Shown here one piece after another: positions 1 through 6,806 of a DNA stretch of 8,808 nt. Source of the DNA: an uncultured Pseudomonadales bacterium (GTDB lineage: Bacteria > Pseudomonadota > Gammaproteobacteria > Pseudomonadales > Cellvibrionaceae); the NCBI GenBank assembly GCA_938048505.1, contig CALIUX010000077.1:1-8808 (forward strand). The letters run 5' to 3'. The notes beneath the pieces are model-generated. The model saw only the letters and a list, made by a program, of their open reading frames with translations, had not been told where the DNA came from and searched no databases. The translations under genes were made by a program, and so were the position numbers. How positions within the stretch are numbered: position 1 is the first letter of the stretch; the number at the start of each line of letters is the position of its first letter.

Positions 1-1211
1 ACAGTGTACATATCCCACATAGGCAAAAAGATGCCCAATGCTAATATGGTGACAAAAACGGCCATGATGACCACTAAGATGGGTTCTATTTTGGCACTCA
101 GCGTTTTAAGATCATAATCGACCTCTCGCTCGTAAAAATCCGCCACTTCTTCTAAAAGCGGTACTACCTGCCCACTTTCTTCTCCGACTGAAATCATTTG
201 TAGAACCAAAGGTGAAAATAAGTGTGCTGCAACGTGTGTTTTAATGAGGCTATCGCCTCGCTCAACCCCACTGCGGATGCGATTAATTTTGCGAGATAGG
301 TAGGTGTTATTGGTAGCACGAGCACATAGAAGAAGGGCCTGATTAATGGGTACACCGGCCTTTAACATCAGAGAAAATCCTCTTGCATAACGCGCCATCA
401 GCGCTCTTGAGATAATCCCCCCAAGCAACGGCATTTTTAACTTGTAATAGCTCCATAAAAAATCACCCTCTGCATTTTTAACAAATGCATACAGGCATCC
501 CCCCACAGCTATTAAAAAACCCAAAAACAGCCACCAATAATGTACAAAAAAGTGTGACATCCCCAAAAGCAAACTTGTCATCCAAGGCAATCCTGTATCG
601 TACTTTTCAAATAATATAGCAAATTTTGGAATCACTAAAATATTGACAATAATCGTTGCTATAACGAGTGCAAACATTACAAAAAGCGGGTAGCGCACTG
701 CTGCAATAAGGCTTTTTTTACTCTGCTCATCGCGCTCTAAATAAAATGCTAACTGCTTAAAAACTTGATCTAATTGACCACTGCTCTCTCCGACATTAAT
801 CATATTAATGAAGAGCTGATCAAAAACATTGCCATGCTTTGAAAGCGCAGCAGAGAGTGATGCTCCGCTCTCTAGCTTTTCAGCCAAATCATTAAACACT
901 GACCGTAAATATTCATTACGCAAACTGGCAGATAGACCTCTAAGGCCTTTCACGAGCGGCACACCCGATTTAGTAATAGTATGCATTTGGCGGCAAAACA
1001 TAATCAGCTCATCAGGCTTAACCTTTTTGCCACCCAGCAAACTATTAATTTGCTGGCCTGCCGAGACAACAAGATTGACCTCTGAAATCGTAACAGGCGT
1101 GATATCACGCGAAACCAATTGATCGGCAACCACGGAGGCAGAACTGGCATCAATATTCCCTGAAATAGGCTGCCCTTGGGCTGTGCGCCCAAAAAATTTA
1201 TAATTTGGCAT
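1..1211 (-). CDS. mshG: MSHA pilus platform protein MshG (GspF/PilC family), 3' end cut by window edge
   Basis: Inner-membrane platform protein of the type IV pilus/type II secretion family; it sits under the growing pilus and is driven by the MshE ATPase. I translated the minus strand by hand from ATG at 1211-1209. It gives about 403 residues with no stop, close to the usual GspF length of about 405, so only a few C-terminal residues are missing. Two T2SSF repeats are visible at about residues 70-193 and 273-395, each with the family signature: GESSGQL at about 141-147 and GEESGQV at about 343-349. Hydrophobic segments lie at about 173-195, 223-243 and 377-397. The start overlaps the mshE stop by one base (TGATG) and is preceded by AGGTGA, indicating translational coupling. 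The extreme C-terminus is unseen. Confidence 0.93.
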   Translation of the reverse strand, partial: MPNYKFFGRTAQGQPISGNIDASSASVVADQLVSRDITPVTISEVNLVVSAGQQINSLLGGKKVKPDELIMFCRQMHTITKSGVPLVKGLRGLSASLRNEYLRSVFNDLAEKLESGASLSAALSKHGNVFDQLFINMINVGESSGQLDQVFKQLAFYLERDEQSKKSLIAAVRYPLFVMFALVIATIIVNILVIPKFAILFEKYDTGLPWMTSLLLGMSHFFVHYWWLFLGFLIAVGGCLYAFVKNAEGDFLWSYYKLKMPLLGGIISRALMARYARGFSLMLKAGVPINQALLLCARATNNTYLSRKINRIRSGVERGDSLIKTHVAAHLFSPLVLQMISVGEESGQVVPLLEEVADFYEREVDYDLKTLSAKIEPILVVIMAVFVTILALGIFLPMWDMYT

Positions 1212-2932
1212 CAGTCACCTACAACATTACTGTGTTCATCACCAATTTGGGCCGTGATTCTAAGCACTTCTTCTAATGTTGTTTCGCCTTTTTTGGCATA
1301 ATCTAATGCCGCCATATTCAATGGGCGATAGCCAGAATAAGCATGGGCCTCTTGGTGAAAACGCAGTACATCGCCATCGCGTAATGCATTAGCCATAGCA
1401 GCATTGATTTCAAGCAACTCAAATACACCTAGGCGACCGCGATATCCAGTATTAAAGCAGTGTGGGCAGCCATCACCCCGCACAAAAGGATGAGCGCGAT
1501 CACAGCCAAGGCTGTCTAACAATAATGCTTCATCATCTGAGATAGGGGCTTCTTTTTTACAGCTTTCACAAACTTTGCGCACAAGCCGCTGCGCCACAAT
1601 GGCTTTCAAACTGGCTGCAACCAAATACGCATCAACCCCCATATCAATTAAGCGTAAAGCGGATGAAACCGCATCATTTGTATGCAATGTTGATAAGACC
1701 AAATGGCCGGTCATCGCAGCGCGCAACGCAATTTCGGCTGACTCTGTATCGCGTATTTCACCCACAAGCAAGACATCTGGATCTTGCCGCAACGTGGCAC
1801 GTAATACGCGGCTAAACGTTAAACCAATTTTTTCATGGACTTGTACTTGGCTAATCCGCGGCAATCGAAATTCCACTGGATCTTCGACCGTCACAATTTT
1901 TATTTCAGGGGTATTTAACTCGGCTAATCCACCATAAAGCGTTGTGGTTTTGCCACTGCCCGTTGGCCCCGTCACCAGCACTAACCCATGAGGGCGTGTA
2001 ATCACATGGCGAAAGCGCTCGACATTTTCGGGGGACAAGCCAATTTCATCCAGTTGCAATAAGCCCAAAGAATGATCCAAAAGGCGCATCACAACAGATT
2101 CGCCAAACTGCACAGGCATCGTTGACAAACGTACATCCACTTTACGATGGTTAATTTTGAGCTGAAAACGACCGTCTTGCGGCAAGCGTTTTTCTGATAT
2201 ATCCAAGCCAGACATCAACTTAAGCCGCACAATTAACGCACTGGCGATATGCGCTTCATTCATGACTGTCTCAACCAGAGCACCATCAATTCTTTTGCGG
2301 ATACGCAATACGTTTTCATCGGGTTCAATATGGATATCGGAGGCTCGGCTTTTAATACCTTCTTCAAAAATTTTTTGCAGCAGTTTTACCACTGGCGCAT
2401 CGGTATCTTCGACCTCAGCGAGCATATCACCCAGATTAAGCACTTCACCATCGAGCTCTTGGCCAAGCTGGCCTGCCAAAGTAGCGATCTCGCTTTCGCG
2501 GTTATAAGCGCCATCAATAACATCCATGACTTCAACTTCACGCACAACAGCAGGGTTGATATTGCTTTTCAGCAGACGCTGCACTTCATCTAGAGCAAAA
2601 ATATCCGTTGGGTCAGACATTCCAACCAGTAACCCATCGGGCTCACGTTTTAAAACCAGCACACGGTATCGGCGAGAAATTGCCTCGGGCAATAATTGCA
2701 CAAGCTCCTTATCGTATCGGTATTGCTTAAGATCAATAAAAGGATAATCAAGTTGTTTAGACAGTAAATTTAGAAGCGTATTTTCCTCAATGTAGCCCAT
2801 CTCAATCAGCTGGCGACCGAGCTTATAGCCAGTATTTTTTTGTTCGGCTAAAGCGCTGTCTAATTGGGCTGGGGTGATCAGCTGTTGAGCTATCAGTAAA
2901 TCACCTATTCGTATACGCTGCTGAGGACGCAT
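1211..2932 (-). CDS. mshE: MSHA pilus extension ATPase MshE (GspE/PilB family)
   Basis: Cytoplasmic hexameric ATPase that powers MSHA pilin polymerisation; 573 residues. The N-terminal MshEN domain holds two adjacent 24-residue c-di-GMP motifs: about residues 8-31 (R8, G10, L12, final Q31) and 37-60 (K37, L38, G39, G46, final Q60). The GspE catalytic core follows: Asp box TVEDPVEF 348-355, Walker A GPTGSGKT 322-329, Walker B LLVGEIRD 388-395 and His box around HLVLSTLHTND 410-420. A tetracysteine zinc site is present (C455/C458 and C489/C492). The ATG at 2932 follows AGGAA at good spacing. mshG follows immediately (TGATG). Upstream, 82 bp separate it from mshK, a gap wide enough for its own promoter. 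The c-di-GMP role is inferred from the family; the motifs are seen directly. Confidence 0.96.
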   Translation of the reverse strand: MRPQQRIRIGDLLIAQQLITPAQLDSALAEQKNTGYKLGRQLIEMGYIEENTLLNLLSKQLDYPFIDLKQYRYDKELVQLLPEAISRRYRVLVLKREPDGLLVGMSDPTDIFALDEVQRLLKSNINPAVVREVEVMDVIDGAYNRESEIATLAGQLGQELDGEVLNLGDMLAEVEDTDAPVVKLLQKIFEEGIKSRASDIHIEPDENVLRIRKRIDGALVETVMNEAHIASALIVRLKLMSGLDISEKRLPQDGRFQLKINHRKVDVRLSTMPVQFGESVVMRLLDHSLGLLQLDEIGLSPENVERFRHVITRPHGLVLVTGPTGSGKTTTLYGGLAELNTPEIKIVTVEDPVEFRLPRISQVQVHEKIGLTFSRVLRATLRQDPDVLLVGEIRDTESAEIALRAAMTGHLVLSTLHTNDAVSSALRLIDMGVDAYLVAASLKAIVAQRLVRKVCESCKKEAPISDDEALLLDSLGCDRAHPFVRGDGCPHCFNTGYRGRLGVFELLEINAAMANALRDGDVLRFHQEAHAYSGYRPLNMAALDYAKKGETTLEEVLRITAQIGDEHSNVVGD

Positions 2933-3014
2933 TGGGGGTTCCTATTCAATTTTTATTGATATATTAAATCAACCTATTCTCTACTTTTACTGCTTTCTCT
3001 ATCACGCTTTTCAA
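2933..3014 (-). other. mshK-mshE spacer where mshLMN are expected
   Basis: An AT-rich 82-bp gap with no ORF. It includes a short inverted repeat, TTGAT-7 nt-ATCAA, at about 2955-2971 and the AGGAA ribosome binding site of mshE. In well-studied MSHA loci mshL (secretin), mshM and mshN occupy this place. No convincing -35/-10 pair or terminator with a T-run was found. Confidence 0.4.
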
Positions 3015-3320
3015 TTAAGGTTTCAACATCAAGGCATACATCTTATTTTGAAAACGGTACAACACTTTTTCTGCTTCTATTTTAATAATGTTGACATCAA
3101 AAACGGAATCACCTTCTTTAACATACATACCATTAATGACTGCAAAGTAATCATGATCAATGCCTCCACCTATCGATGAAAGCTCCAACAACGGATGATT
3201 TGCATTCTGCCTTGTATCGCCCGCCAAAGGCGTTGTGGGATCATAAAGCTCTGCTGCAGAAGCCAAACATCCCGCAAAGACAAGAAGGCTCAGCAATAAC
3301 AGAAAACATCTTTTTTTCAT
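3015..3320 (-). CDS. mshK: MSHA biogenesis protein MshK (PilP-like periplasmic connector)
   Basis: Small exported protein of 101 residues. By family analogy it links the inner-membrane MshI/J complex to the MshL secretin. Residues 1-22 form a signal peptide (MKKR, then a leucine-rich core). Two processing routes are conceivable: signal peptidase I after ASA (about residue 22), or lipidation at C18, although FAGC is a poor lipobox because phenylalanine is at -3. The mature part has YDPTTPL near its start and the MshK/PilP-like motif AVINGMYVKEGD at about 60-71, followed by a short beta-rich end. A good AAGGTG ribosome binding site precedes the ATG. mshJ ends 16 bp upstream, so this is the same operon. 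Assignment rests on position, size and the ING-x-x-VKEGD motif. Confidence 0.82.
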   Translation of the reverse strand: MKKRCFLLLLSLLVFAGCLASAAELYDPTTPLAGDTRQNANHPLLELSSIGGGIDHDYFAVINGMYVKEGDSVFDVNIIKIEAEKVLYRFQNKMYALMLKP

Positions 3321-3336
3321 CGATCACCTTTATTAT

Positions 3337-4119
3337 TTATAAATCTTCATCTAAAGACAAAAAAGATATTTTTAAAGTAGATTTTGCCAATGGGTATTGC
3401 AATACCTTGTATTCAAGGCTTTGCCAAGATAGTGGCCAGGGCAGCTTTTCAAGGGACGCTACAAACTGTAATGTTGAAAAATAATCCGCTTCAATATCCA
3501 ACTGAACATGACGTACGGAAAGCGCATTAACATCCGGCAATGCAGGAGGTAAGCCACCTTGATCATGCATTGAATTAAGCACTTTTTTGTGAGGCGGCAC
3601 TGTTTGAGAGCGCCCAGTTTTAGAGAGCGGAGTTTTAGAGAGCATAGCTTCAGGGAGCGCAGCTTCTGAATAAATGGTATTAGAAGAAATCGCACTAGAA
3701 GGCAGCACACGCAGTGTAATCAATTTAACGCTCTGTGCTTTGATTGCGATATCTCGTAGAACATTTGATATTTCATTTTCAGATACAACAACAGCCGATA
3801 AAGTACGTATTTCTTTTTTGAGAAATTGGCTTTTTTGCTTTAGTTTTTCTAACTGCTCTTTAATAATAGAGTCGGGGTCTCGCTCAGAAAAACGCTCGTA
3901 AATAGCATACTCATCCGACACCTTTCTATGCTTTTCTTCTACTATTTTAATGTCTAACTGAAGCTCATGCAGTGCTTTTTTCCCAGGAAAGATTAACGCC
4001 ACATCAAGGAGAAAATACAAACCTGCACCGACAGATAAAAATAACAACAAGCGCTCACGCCATGCGAGCCCGTCAAAAAAATCAAAGGTCGCTTCAAACA
4101 TTTCAAAAAATTTCATCAT
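3337..4119 (-). CDS. mshJ: MSHA biogenesis protein MshJ (PilO-like)
   Basis: Bitopic inner-membrane protein of 260 residues, part of the pilus alignment complex with the PilM- and PilN-like partners. It has a short cytoplasmic N-terminus, one transmembrane helix at about 23-44, a charged heptad-like coiled coil at about 47-110, and a C-terminal periplasmic region ending in a predicted beta/alpha PilO-like fold (about 200-258). Between coil and C-terminal domain is a low-complexity linker (about 150-190). Residues 154-173 of it are four pentapeptide units (ALPEA, MLSKT, PLSKT, GRSQT) encoded by a 15-bp tandem repeat. Two consecutive ATGs (4119 and 4116) follow AGGT. The start lies 9 bp after the PilN-like gene. 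Confidence 0.85.
   Translation of the reverse strand: MMKFFEMFEATFDFFDGLAWRERLLLFLSVGAGLYFLLDVALIFPGKKALHELQLDIKIVEEKHRKVSDEYAIYERFSERDPDSIIKEQLEKLKQKSQFLKKEIRTLSAVVVSENEISNVLRDIAIKAQSVKLITLRVLPSSAISSNTIYSEAALPEAMLSKTPLSKTGRSQTVPPHKKVLNSMHDQGGLPPALPDVNALSVRHVQLDIEADYFSTLQFVASLEKLPWPLSWQSLEYKVLQYPLAKSTLKISFLSLDEDL
3601..3665. repeat. 15-bp imperfect tandem repeat inside mshJ
   Basis: On the plus strand four units lie head to tail at 3601-3615, 3616-3630, 3631-3645 and 3646-3660, with a partial fifth (AGCTT). The middle two, AGTTTTAGAGAGCGG and AGTTTTAGAGAGCAT, differ only in their last two bases; the outer units have diverged further. The period is a multiple of three, so copy changes would keep mshJ in frame. 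Confidence 0.85.
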
Positions 4120-4128
4120 ATAAAAGAC

Positions 4129-4749
4129 CTAATGAAGCACTTCAGATTGTTGCATACCAGAATCATCAACAGGGTGACGCGTAAAAAAGCGGTAGCGATC
4201 ACCTGACCCATGCCTCTCAATGGTGCTCAATCCAAAATCCGTTATATGAAATACTTTATTTCCTTGCAGACGGCCTAAATAGTCTGGCACACCGGATGCC
4301 TGCAAACTATTCCCTTTTAAAACAGCTTTTTTCCCTTTTTCATACAGATAAAAATAGTTTAACGACAACCTAGGAGAAGCCTCTATTGCTAACACATTCA
4401 TAGCAGATGAAAACAAAAAAGGTTGGTCATTTTTTAGCATTTCTAATGTATTAATGATACCAATATACTGTTGATGCTGTCGCTTAAGCTCTTCGACTTG
4501 CCTCTCAAGCAAACCCTCCGCTCTTGGCTTATAATTTTTTTGCACTGAGCTTAAAGCACCTTGCATAGACTGCAAAGCTGACTGTTTATGCTGAAGCTGG
4601 GATTGATATCGATGCAGTTGAAACTGCTGCCAAAGAGAAATCAAAACTAAAATCACTACAAAAGCACCCAAAAAAAGTAATAGGTAACGGCTGCTCAACC
4701 AGTTAACTTTTGGCTTTAATGATTTACCATAAAGGTTAACCTGCTGCAT
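4129..4749 (-). CDS. mshI2: PilN-like MSHA assembly protein (often annotated MshI2)
   Basis: Bitopic inner-membrane protein of 206 residues. The N-terminus QQVNLYGKSLKPK resembles the PilN-type cytoplasmic peptide (I/V-N-L-x) that docks into a PilM/MshI partner. One transmembrane helix follows at about 22-43, then a glutamine-rich coiled coil (about 44-100) and a compact periplasmic domain. The start overlaps the mshI coding end by 14 bp and has a strong GGAGGTGA ribosome binding site within the mshI 3' end, indicating coupled translation with the PilM-like partner it should bind. mshJ starts 9 bp downstream. The PilN role is inferred from order (M-N-O-P like), topology and the N-terminal motif; the symbol follows common usage and is less certain than the function. 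Confidence 0.78.
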   Translation of the reverse strand: MQQVNLYGKSLKPKVNWLSSRYLLLFLGAFVVILVLISLWQQFQLHRYQSQLQHKQSALQSMQGALSSVQKNYKPRAEGLLERQVEELKRQHQQYIGIINTLEMLKNDQPFLFSSAMNVLAIEASPRLSLNYFYLYEKGKKAVLKGNSLQASGVPDYLGRLQGNKVFHITDFGLSTIERHGSGDRYRFFTRHPVDDSGMQQSEVLH

Positions 4750-5692
4750 GGCTCACCTCCCTACGCCTTAATGAGGCTCCAATCGCACCAACACAGGACT
4801 GACAAACCAGCGCATCGACTGCTTGATGGGCTCCGTCTTGATCAGCAGCCAAAACACCTCCGGCATCTAAATATTTCACCTGAGCAGTAAGCAAGTCTTG
4901 AAAGCTATCTGAGATTTTCTGCTCTTCAAGCCCATCACCACAAATATACACAGCTGTAGGAACGGCTTGCCCCATTTGGCGCTCGTAGTAATCTAGCGAG
5001 CGCTGTACTTCTAGCGCAAGGGCATCAGCGGGTAAGTCATCAAGCAGCCCTGCACTATACGAAAGGTCAAATTGACGCGACAGATACAGATTTCCTTGCT
5101 TGAATACGCTGATAGTTGCTTGCCCTTCTAACAAACGCACAATAGCAATGCCTCTTTCTGCATTATCAGGCTGAGCAATCAGAACAGCGAGATTGCGCAT
5201 GACGAGTTCACCAATATCAATGCTCTCTAACCGCAAATCAGCATTCTTTATCAGCCTCACAACGGCTTTTAAGTCTTGCCGGTTAGCAGCAATAACATAC
5301 GCCATTTTTTTGCGTGATAAAGTGCCATCACTGGGCAAAAAGAAAAAAGTCACCTCTAAATCATCAATAGCGATATTCACCAAATCTTTGACTTTCCAGC
5401 GTAGCGCTTCACTCATTTCATTTTCAGGAACATCAGGCGCTTCAACAAGTAATAGCTGGTACTGACTGGATGGCAGAACCACATTACAAGCATAGTGTTG
5501 AAGACCTTTTTGCTTAATGAGGTTGCTCAATGCGATATCGTCATACCCAACAGCATGATTAGCCTGCAAGAAGTCTGCACTTTGCAAAGAGTGGTGGCCA
5601 GCACGGGGGCGTATTGAAACAACCGCTATCCCATCATCGCGTATTTCAATGCCAACGTATTTCCCCAGCTTTTTCTTTCTATACCAACCCAT
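4736..5692 (-). CDS. mshI: MSHA biogenesis protein MshI (PilM-like, actin-fold)
   Basis: Cytoplasmic PilM-like protein, 318 residues from the ATG at 5692, expected to bind the N-terminal tail of the PilN-like partner encoded next. It opens with KYVGIEIRDDGIAVVSI, the beta-hairpin typical of the PilM/actin-like ATPase fold. It continues with an SHS2-like region (EALRWKVKDLV, then VTFFFLP) and an IDIGELVMRN segment, and ends near SCVGAIGASLRR, comparable to the C-terminal GxALR stretch of this family. There are no membrane segments. Start choice: an upstream in-frame GTG (5710) would add six residues, but it lies inside the purine-rich GGGGGTGAG that looks like the ribosome binding site for ATG 5692 (or GTG 5695), although that spacing is long. 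This is the first gene of the minus-strand operon; no mshH precedes it here. Confidence 0.87.
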   Translation of the reverse strand: MGWYRKKKLGKYVGIEIRDDGIAVVSIRPRAGHHSLQSADFLQANHAVGYDDIALSNLIKQKGLQHYACNVVLPSSQYQLLLVEAPDVPENEMSEALRWKVKDLVNIAIDDLEVTFFFLPSDGTLSRKKMAYVIAANRQDLKAVVRLIKNADLRLESIDIGELVMRNLAVLIAQPDNAERGIAIVRLLEGQATISVFKQGNLYLSRQFDLSYSAGLLDDLPADALALEVQRSLDYYERQMGQAVPTAVYICGDGLEEQKISDSFQDLLTAQVKYLDAGGVLAADQDGAHQAVDALVCQSCVGAIGASLRRREVSHAAG

Positions 5693-5710
5693 CACAGTGT
5701 AAAATCTCAC

Positions 5711-5847
5711 CCCCTTTAGTTGGGTATGTATATGCTTGGGTATGTAGATTACCCGCCTCTCAATAGCTCGCGTCTCTTAATCTTCATCACAAGACACCAA
5801 TATAAGGTGAGTATAGACGCTTGTTCTCACTTAGCCGCGACGAAACT
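5711..5847. promoter_or_regulatory. Divergent mshI / trmL intergenic region with a direct repeat
   Basis: This stretch separates the divergent msh operon and trmL, so both promoters should lie here. It contains an exact 11-bp direct repeat TTGGGTATGTA at 5720-5730 and 5736-5746, 16 bp apart start to start. It also contains TATAAGGTGAGTATAGAC at 5801-5818, which can be read either as an AT-rich -10-like element or as an AAGGTGA ribosome binding site upstream of TTG 5821. No unambiguous -35/-10 pair was identified. Confidence 0.4.
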
Positions 5848-6312
5848 ATGTTAAATATCGTTTTATTTGAGCCTGAAATCCCACCCAATACGGGCAATAT
5901 CATTCGCTTATGCGCCAATATTGGCTTCAAACTGCATCTCATCGAACCCCTTGGCTTTGAACTAGACGATAAGCGTTTACGACGTGCGGGGCTAGACTAT
6001 GCCGAATGGCAAAATGTTGAGCAATACGCCAACTGGCAGGCTTTTTTAGACAAACACGGTCAAGAGCGCTTATTCGCGATCAGCACAAAAGGGACGCAGT
6101 GGTTTGGCGAGCAAGTCTTTAAAAAAGGGGATTTTTTCATCATGGGCCCAGAGACCCGTGGTTTACCGGTTGAAGTGAGGCAAGATGAACATATCGACGG
6201 GGTATTGCGCATCCCTATGCGCCCCGATAGCCGAAGTATGAATCTATCGAATGCTACATCGATTATTGCCTATGAGGCTTGGCGGCAGCTTGACTTTGAA
6301 GGGGCAGTCTAG
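5848..6312 (+). CDS. trmL: tRNA (cytidine/uridine-34-2'-O)-methyltransferase TrmL
   Basis: SPOUT-family enzyme that 2'-O-methylates the wobble nucleotide of tRNA-Leu isoacceptors using S-adenosylmethionine. From ATG 5848 it is 154 residues, close to the length of the E. coli protein, and begins MLNIVLFEPEIPPNTGNIIR, nearly the E. coli N-terminus. The three SPOUT motifs are clear: NTGNIIR 14-20, GPETRGLP 100-107 and IPM-x-PDSRSMNLSNA 122-136, which form the SAM-binding trefoil knot. It ends with AYEAWRQL as expected. An in-frame TTG at 5821 with an AAGGTGA upstream could add nine residues, but family conservation begins at the ATG, which itself lacks a clear ribosome binding site. It converges on bolA. 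Confidence 0.95.
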   Translation: MLNIVLFEPEIPPNTGNIIRLCANIGFKLHLIEPLGFELDDKRLRRAGLDYAEWQNVEQYANWQAFLDKHGQERLFAISTKGTQWFGEQVFKKGDFFIMGPETRGLPVEVRQDEHIDGVLRIPMRPDSRSMNLSNATSIIAYEAWRQLDFEGAV

Positions 6313-6370
6313 CGACTCTCCCCTAAGAATTCCCTTAAGCACCACTCCCTACTAGATACTACCCCTCCTA
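6313..6370. other. Pyrimidine-rich spacer between convergent trmL and bolA
   Basis: A short C/T-rich spacer with repeated words: CACTCCCT at 6343-6350 and again at 6376-6383 (inside the bolA end), and ACTAG at 6351-6355 and 6370-6374. A 6-bp stem, CTCCCT (6378-6383) with AGGGAG (6391-6396), falls in the bolA 3' coding end. No T-run follows it on either strand, so I do not call a terminator. Confidence 0.45.
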
Positions 6371-6685
6371 CTAGGCACTCCCTCCTAAACAGGGAGGCGA
6401 TGCCGGCGCAGTCTTTACCGCTGACCATTCTTCTAGTGTGTAAAGATGAAGAGCCAATGCATGCACCTGCCCTGCTAACTCCTCTTTCAGTAAGGCATAG
6501 ACCTTCTGATGCCTTTGTACAGCGCGTAACCCATCAAACACTGACGATACGGCAGTCACCTTAAAATGACTTTCTGAGCCTGCCGGAACATTATGTTGAT
6601 GGCTTTCGTTCTCGACCTCCAATACACTAGGCGAAAGGCCTTCCTTGAGTTTTTGGATAATGGTTTTTTGAATACTGTCTGTCAT
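6371..6685 (-). CDS. bolA: BolA family protein
   Basis: 104-residue BolA protein, a small KH-like alpha/beta protein that pairs with monothiol glutaredoxins through an Fe-S cluster and affects morphology and stress response. Family hallmarks are present: ESHQHNVPAGSESHFKVTAVS (about 27-47; conserved histidine in QHNVP and the GSESHFKV loop), the HQKVYALLKEEL helix, VHALALHLYT, and the C-terminal SPPCLGG. That tail matches the E. coli BolA type (SPPC) rather than the shorter IbaG paralogue. ATG 6685 has only a weak purine-rich ribosome binding site. It is transcribed divergently from the acyltransferase and convergent with trmL. Confidence 0.94.
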   Translation of the reverse strand: MTDSIQKTIIQKLKEGLSPSVLEVENESHQHNVPAGSESHFKVTAVSSVFDGLRAVQRHQKVYALLKEELAGQVHALALHLYTLEEWSAVKTAPASPPCLGGSA

Positions 6686-6806
6686 AGCGTTATTTTCTTT
6701 AAAATCTTTTTATAAAAGGAAGTAGGGACTGCCAGGCAAGCCGTAATAAAACTAACTTAATAAAACTCAGTTGTCGTAAAAACAGAGTGTCTATACAAAC
6801 CCTCAC
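6686..6806. promoter_or_regulatory. Divergent bolA / acyltransferase promoter region
   Basis: AT-rich 121-bp spacer that should hold promoters for both flanking genes. On the minus strand a TATAAA hexamer lies within a palindrome TTTTATAAAA (6708-6717), about 20-25 bp before bolA; it could be a -10 with a weak -35. A 10-bp direct repeat TAATAAAACT occurs at 6744-6753 and 6758-6767. I saw no match to the E. coli bolA gearbox promoter. Confidence 0.35.

Noticed and set aside
1575..1937. 120-residue plus-strand open frame opposite mshE
   Set aside because: Fully antisense to the conserved mshE catalytic domain, with no family features; a shadow frame.
2249..2593. 114-residue plus-strand open frame opposite the mshE N-terminal half
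   Set aside because: Antisense to MshE, which is clearly the coding frame; another overlapping shadow exists at 2262-2507.
3601..3665. Possible CRISPR-like repeat
   Set aside because: Units are 15 bp, directly adjacent without spacers, degenerate and in frame with mshJ.
3459..3710. 83-residue minus-strand frame with LRSLKL-type repeats
   Set aside because: It is an alternative frame of the 15-bp tandem repeat within mshJ; its periodicity follows from the DNA repeat, not from a separate protein.
6378..6396. Possible terminator hairpin CTCCCT/AGGGAG
   Set aside because: The stem is only 6 bp, lies inside the bolA coding end and has no T-run on either side.
6683..6692. GCGTTAT near the bolA start as a second attC R' box
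   Set aside because: The match is short, overlaps the bolA start region and has no partner TAACAA box or inverted-repeat arms nearby.
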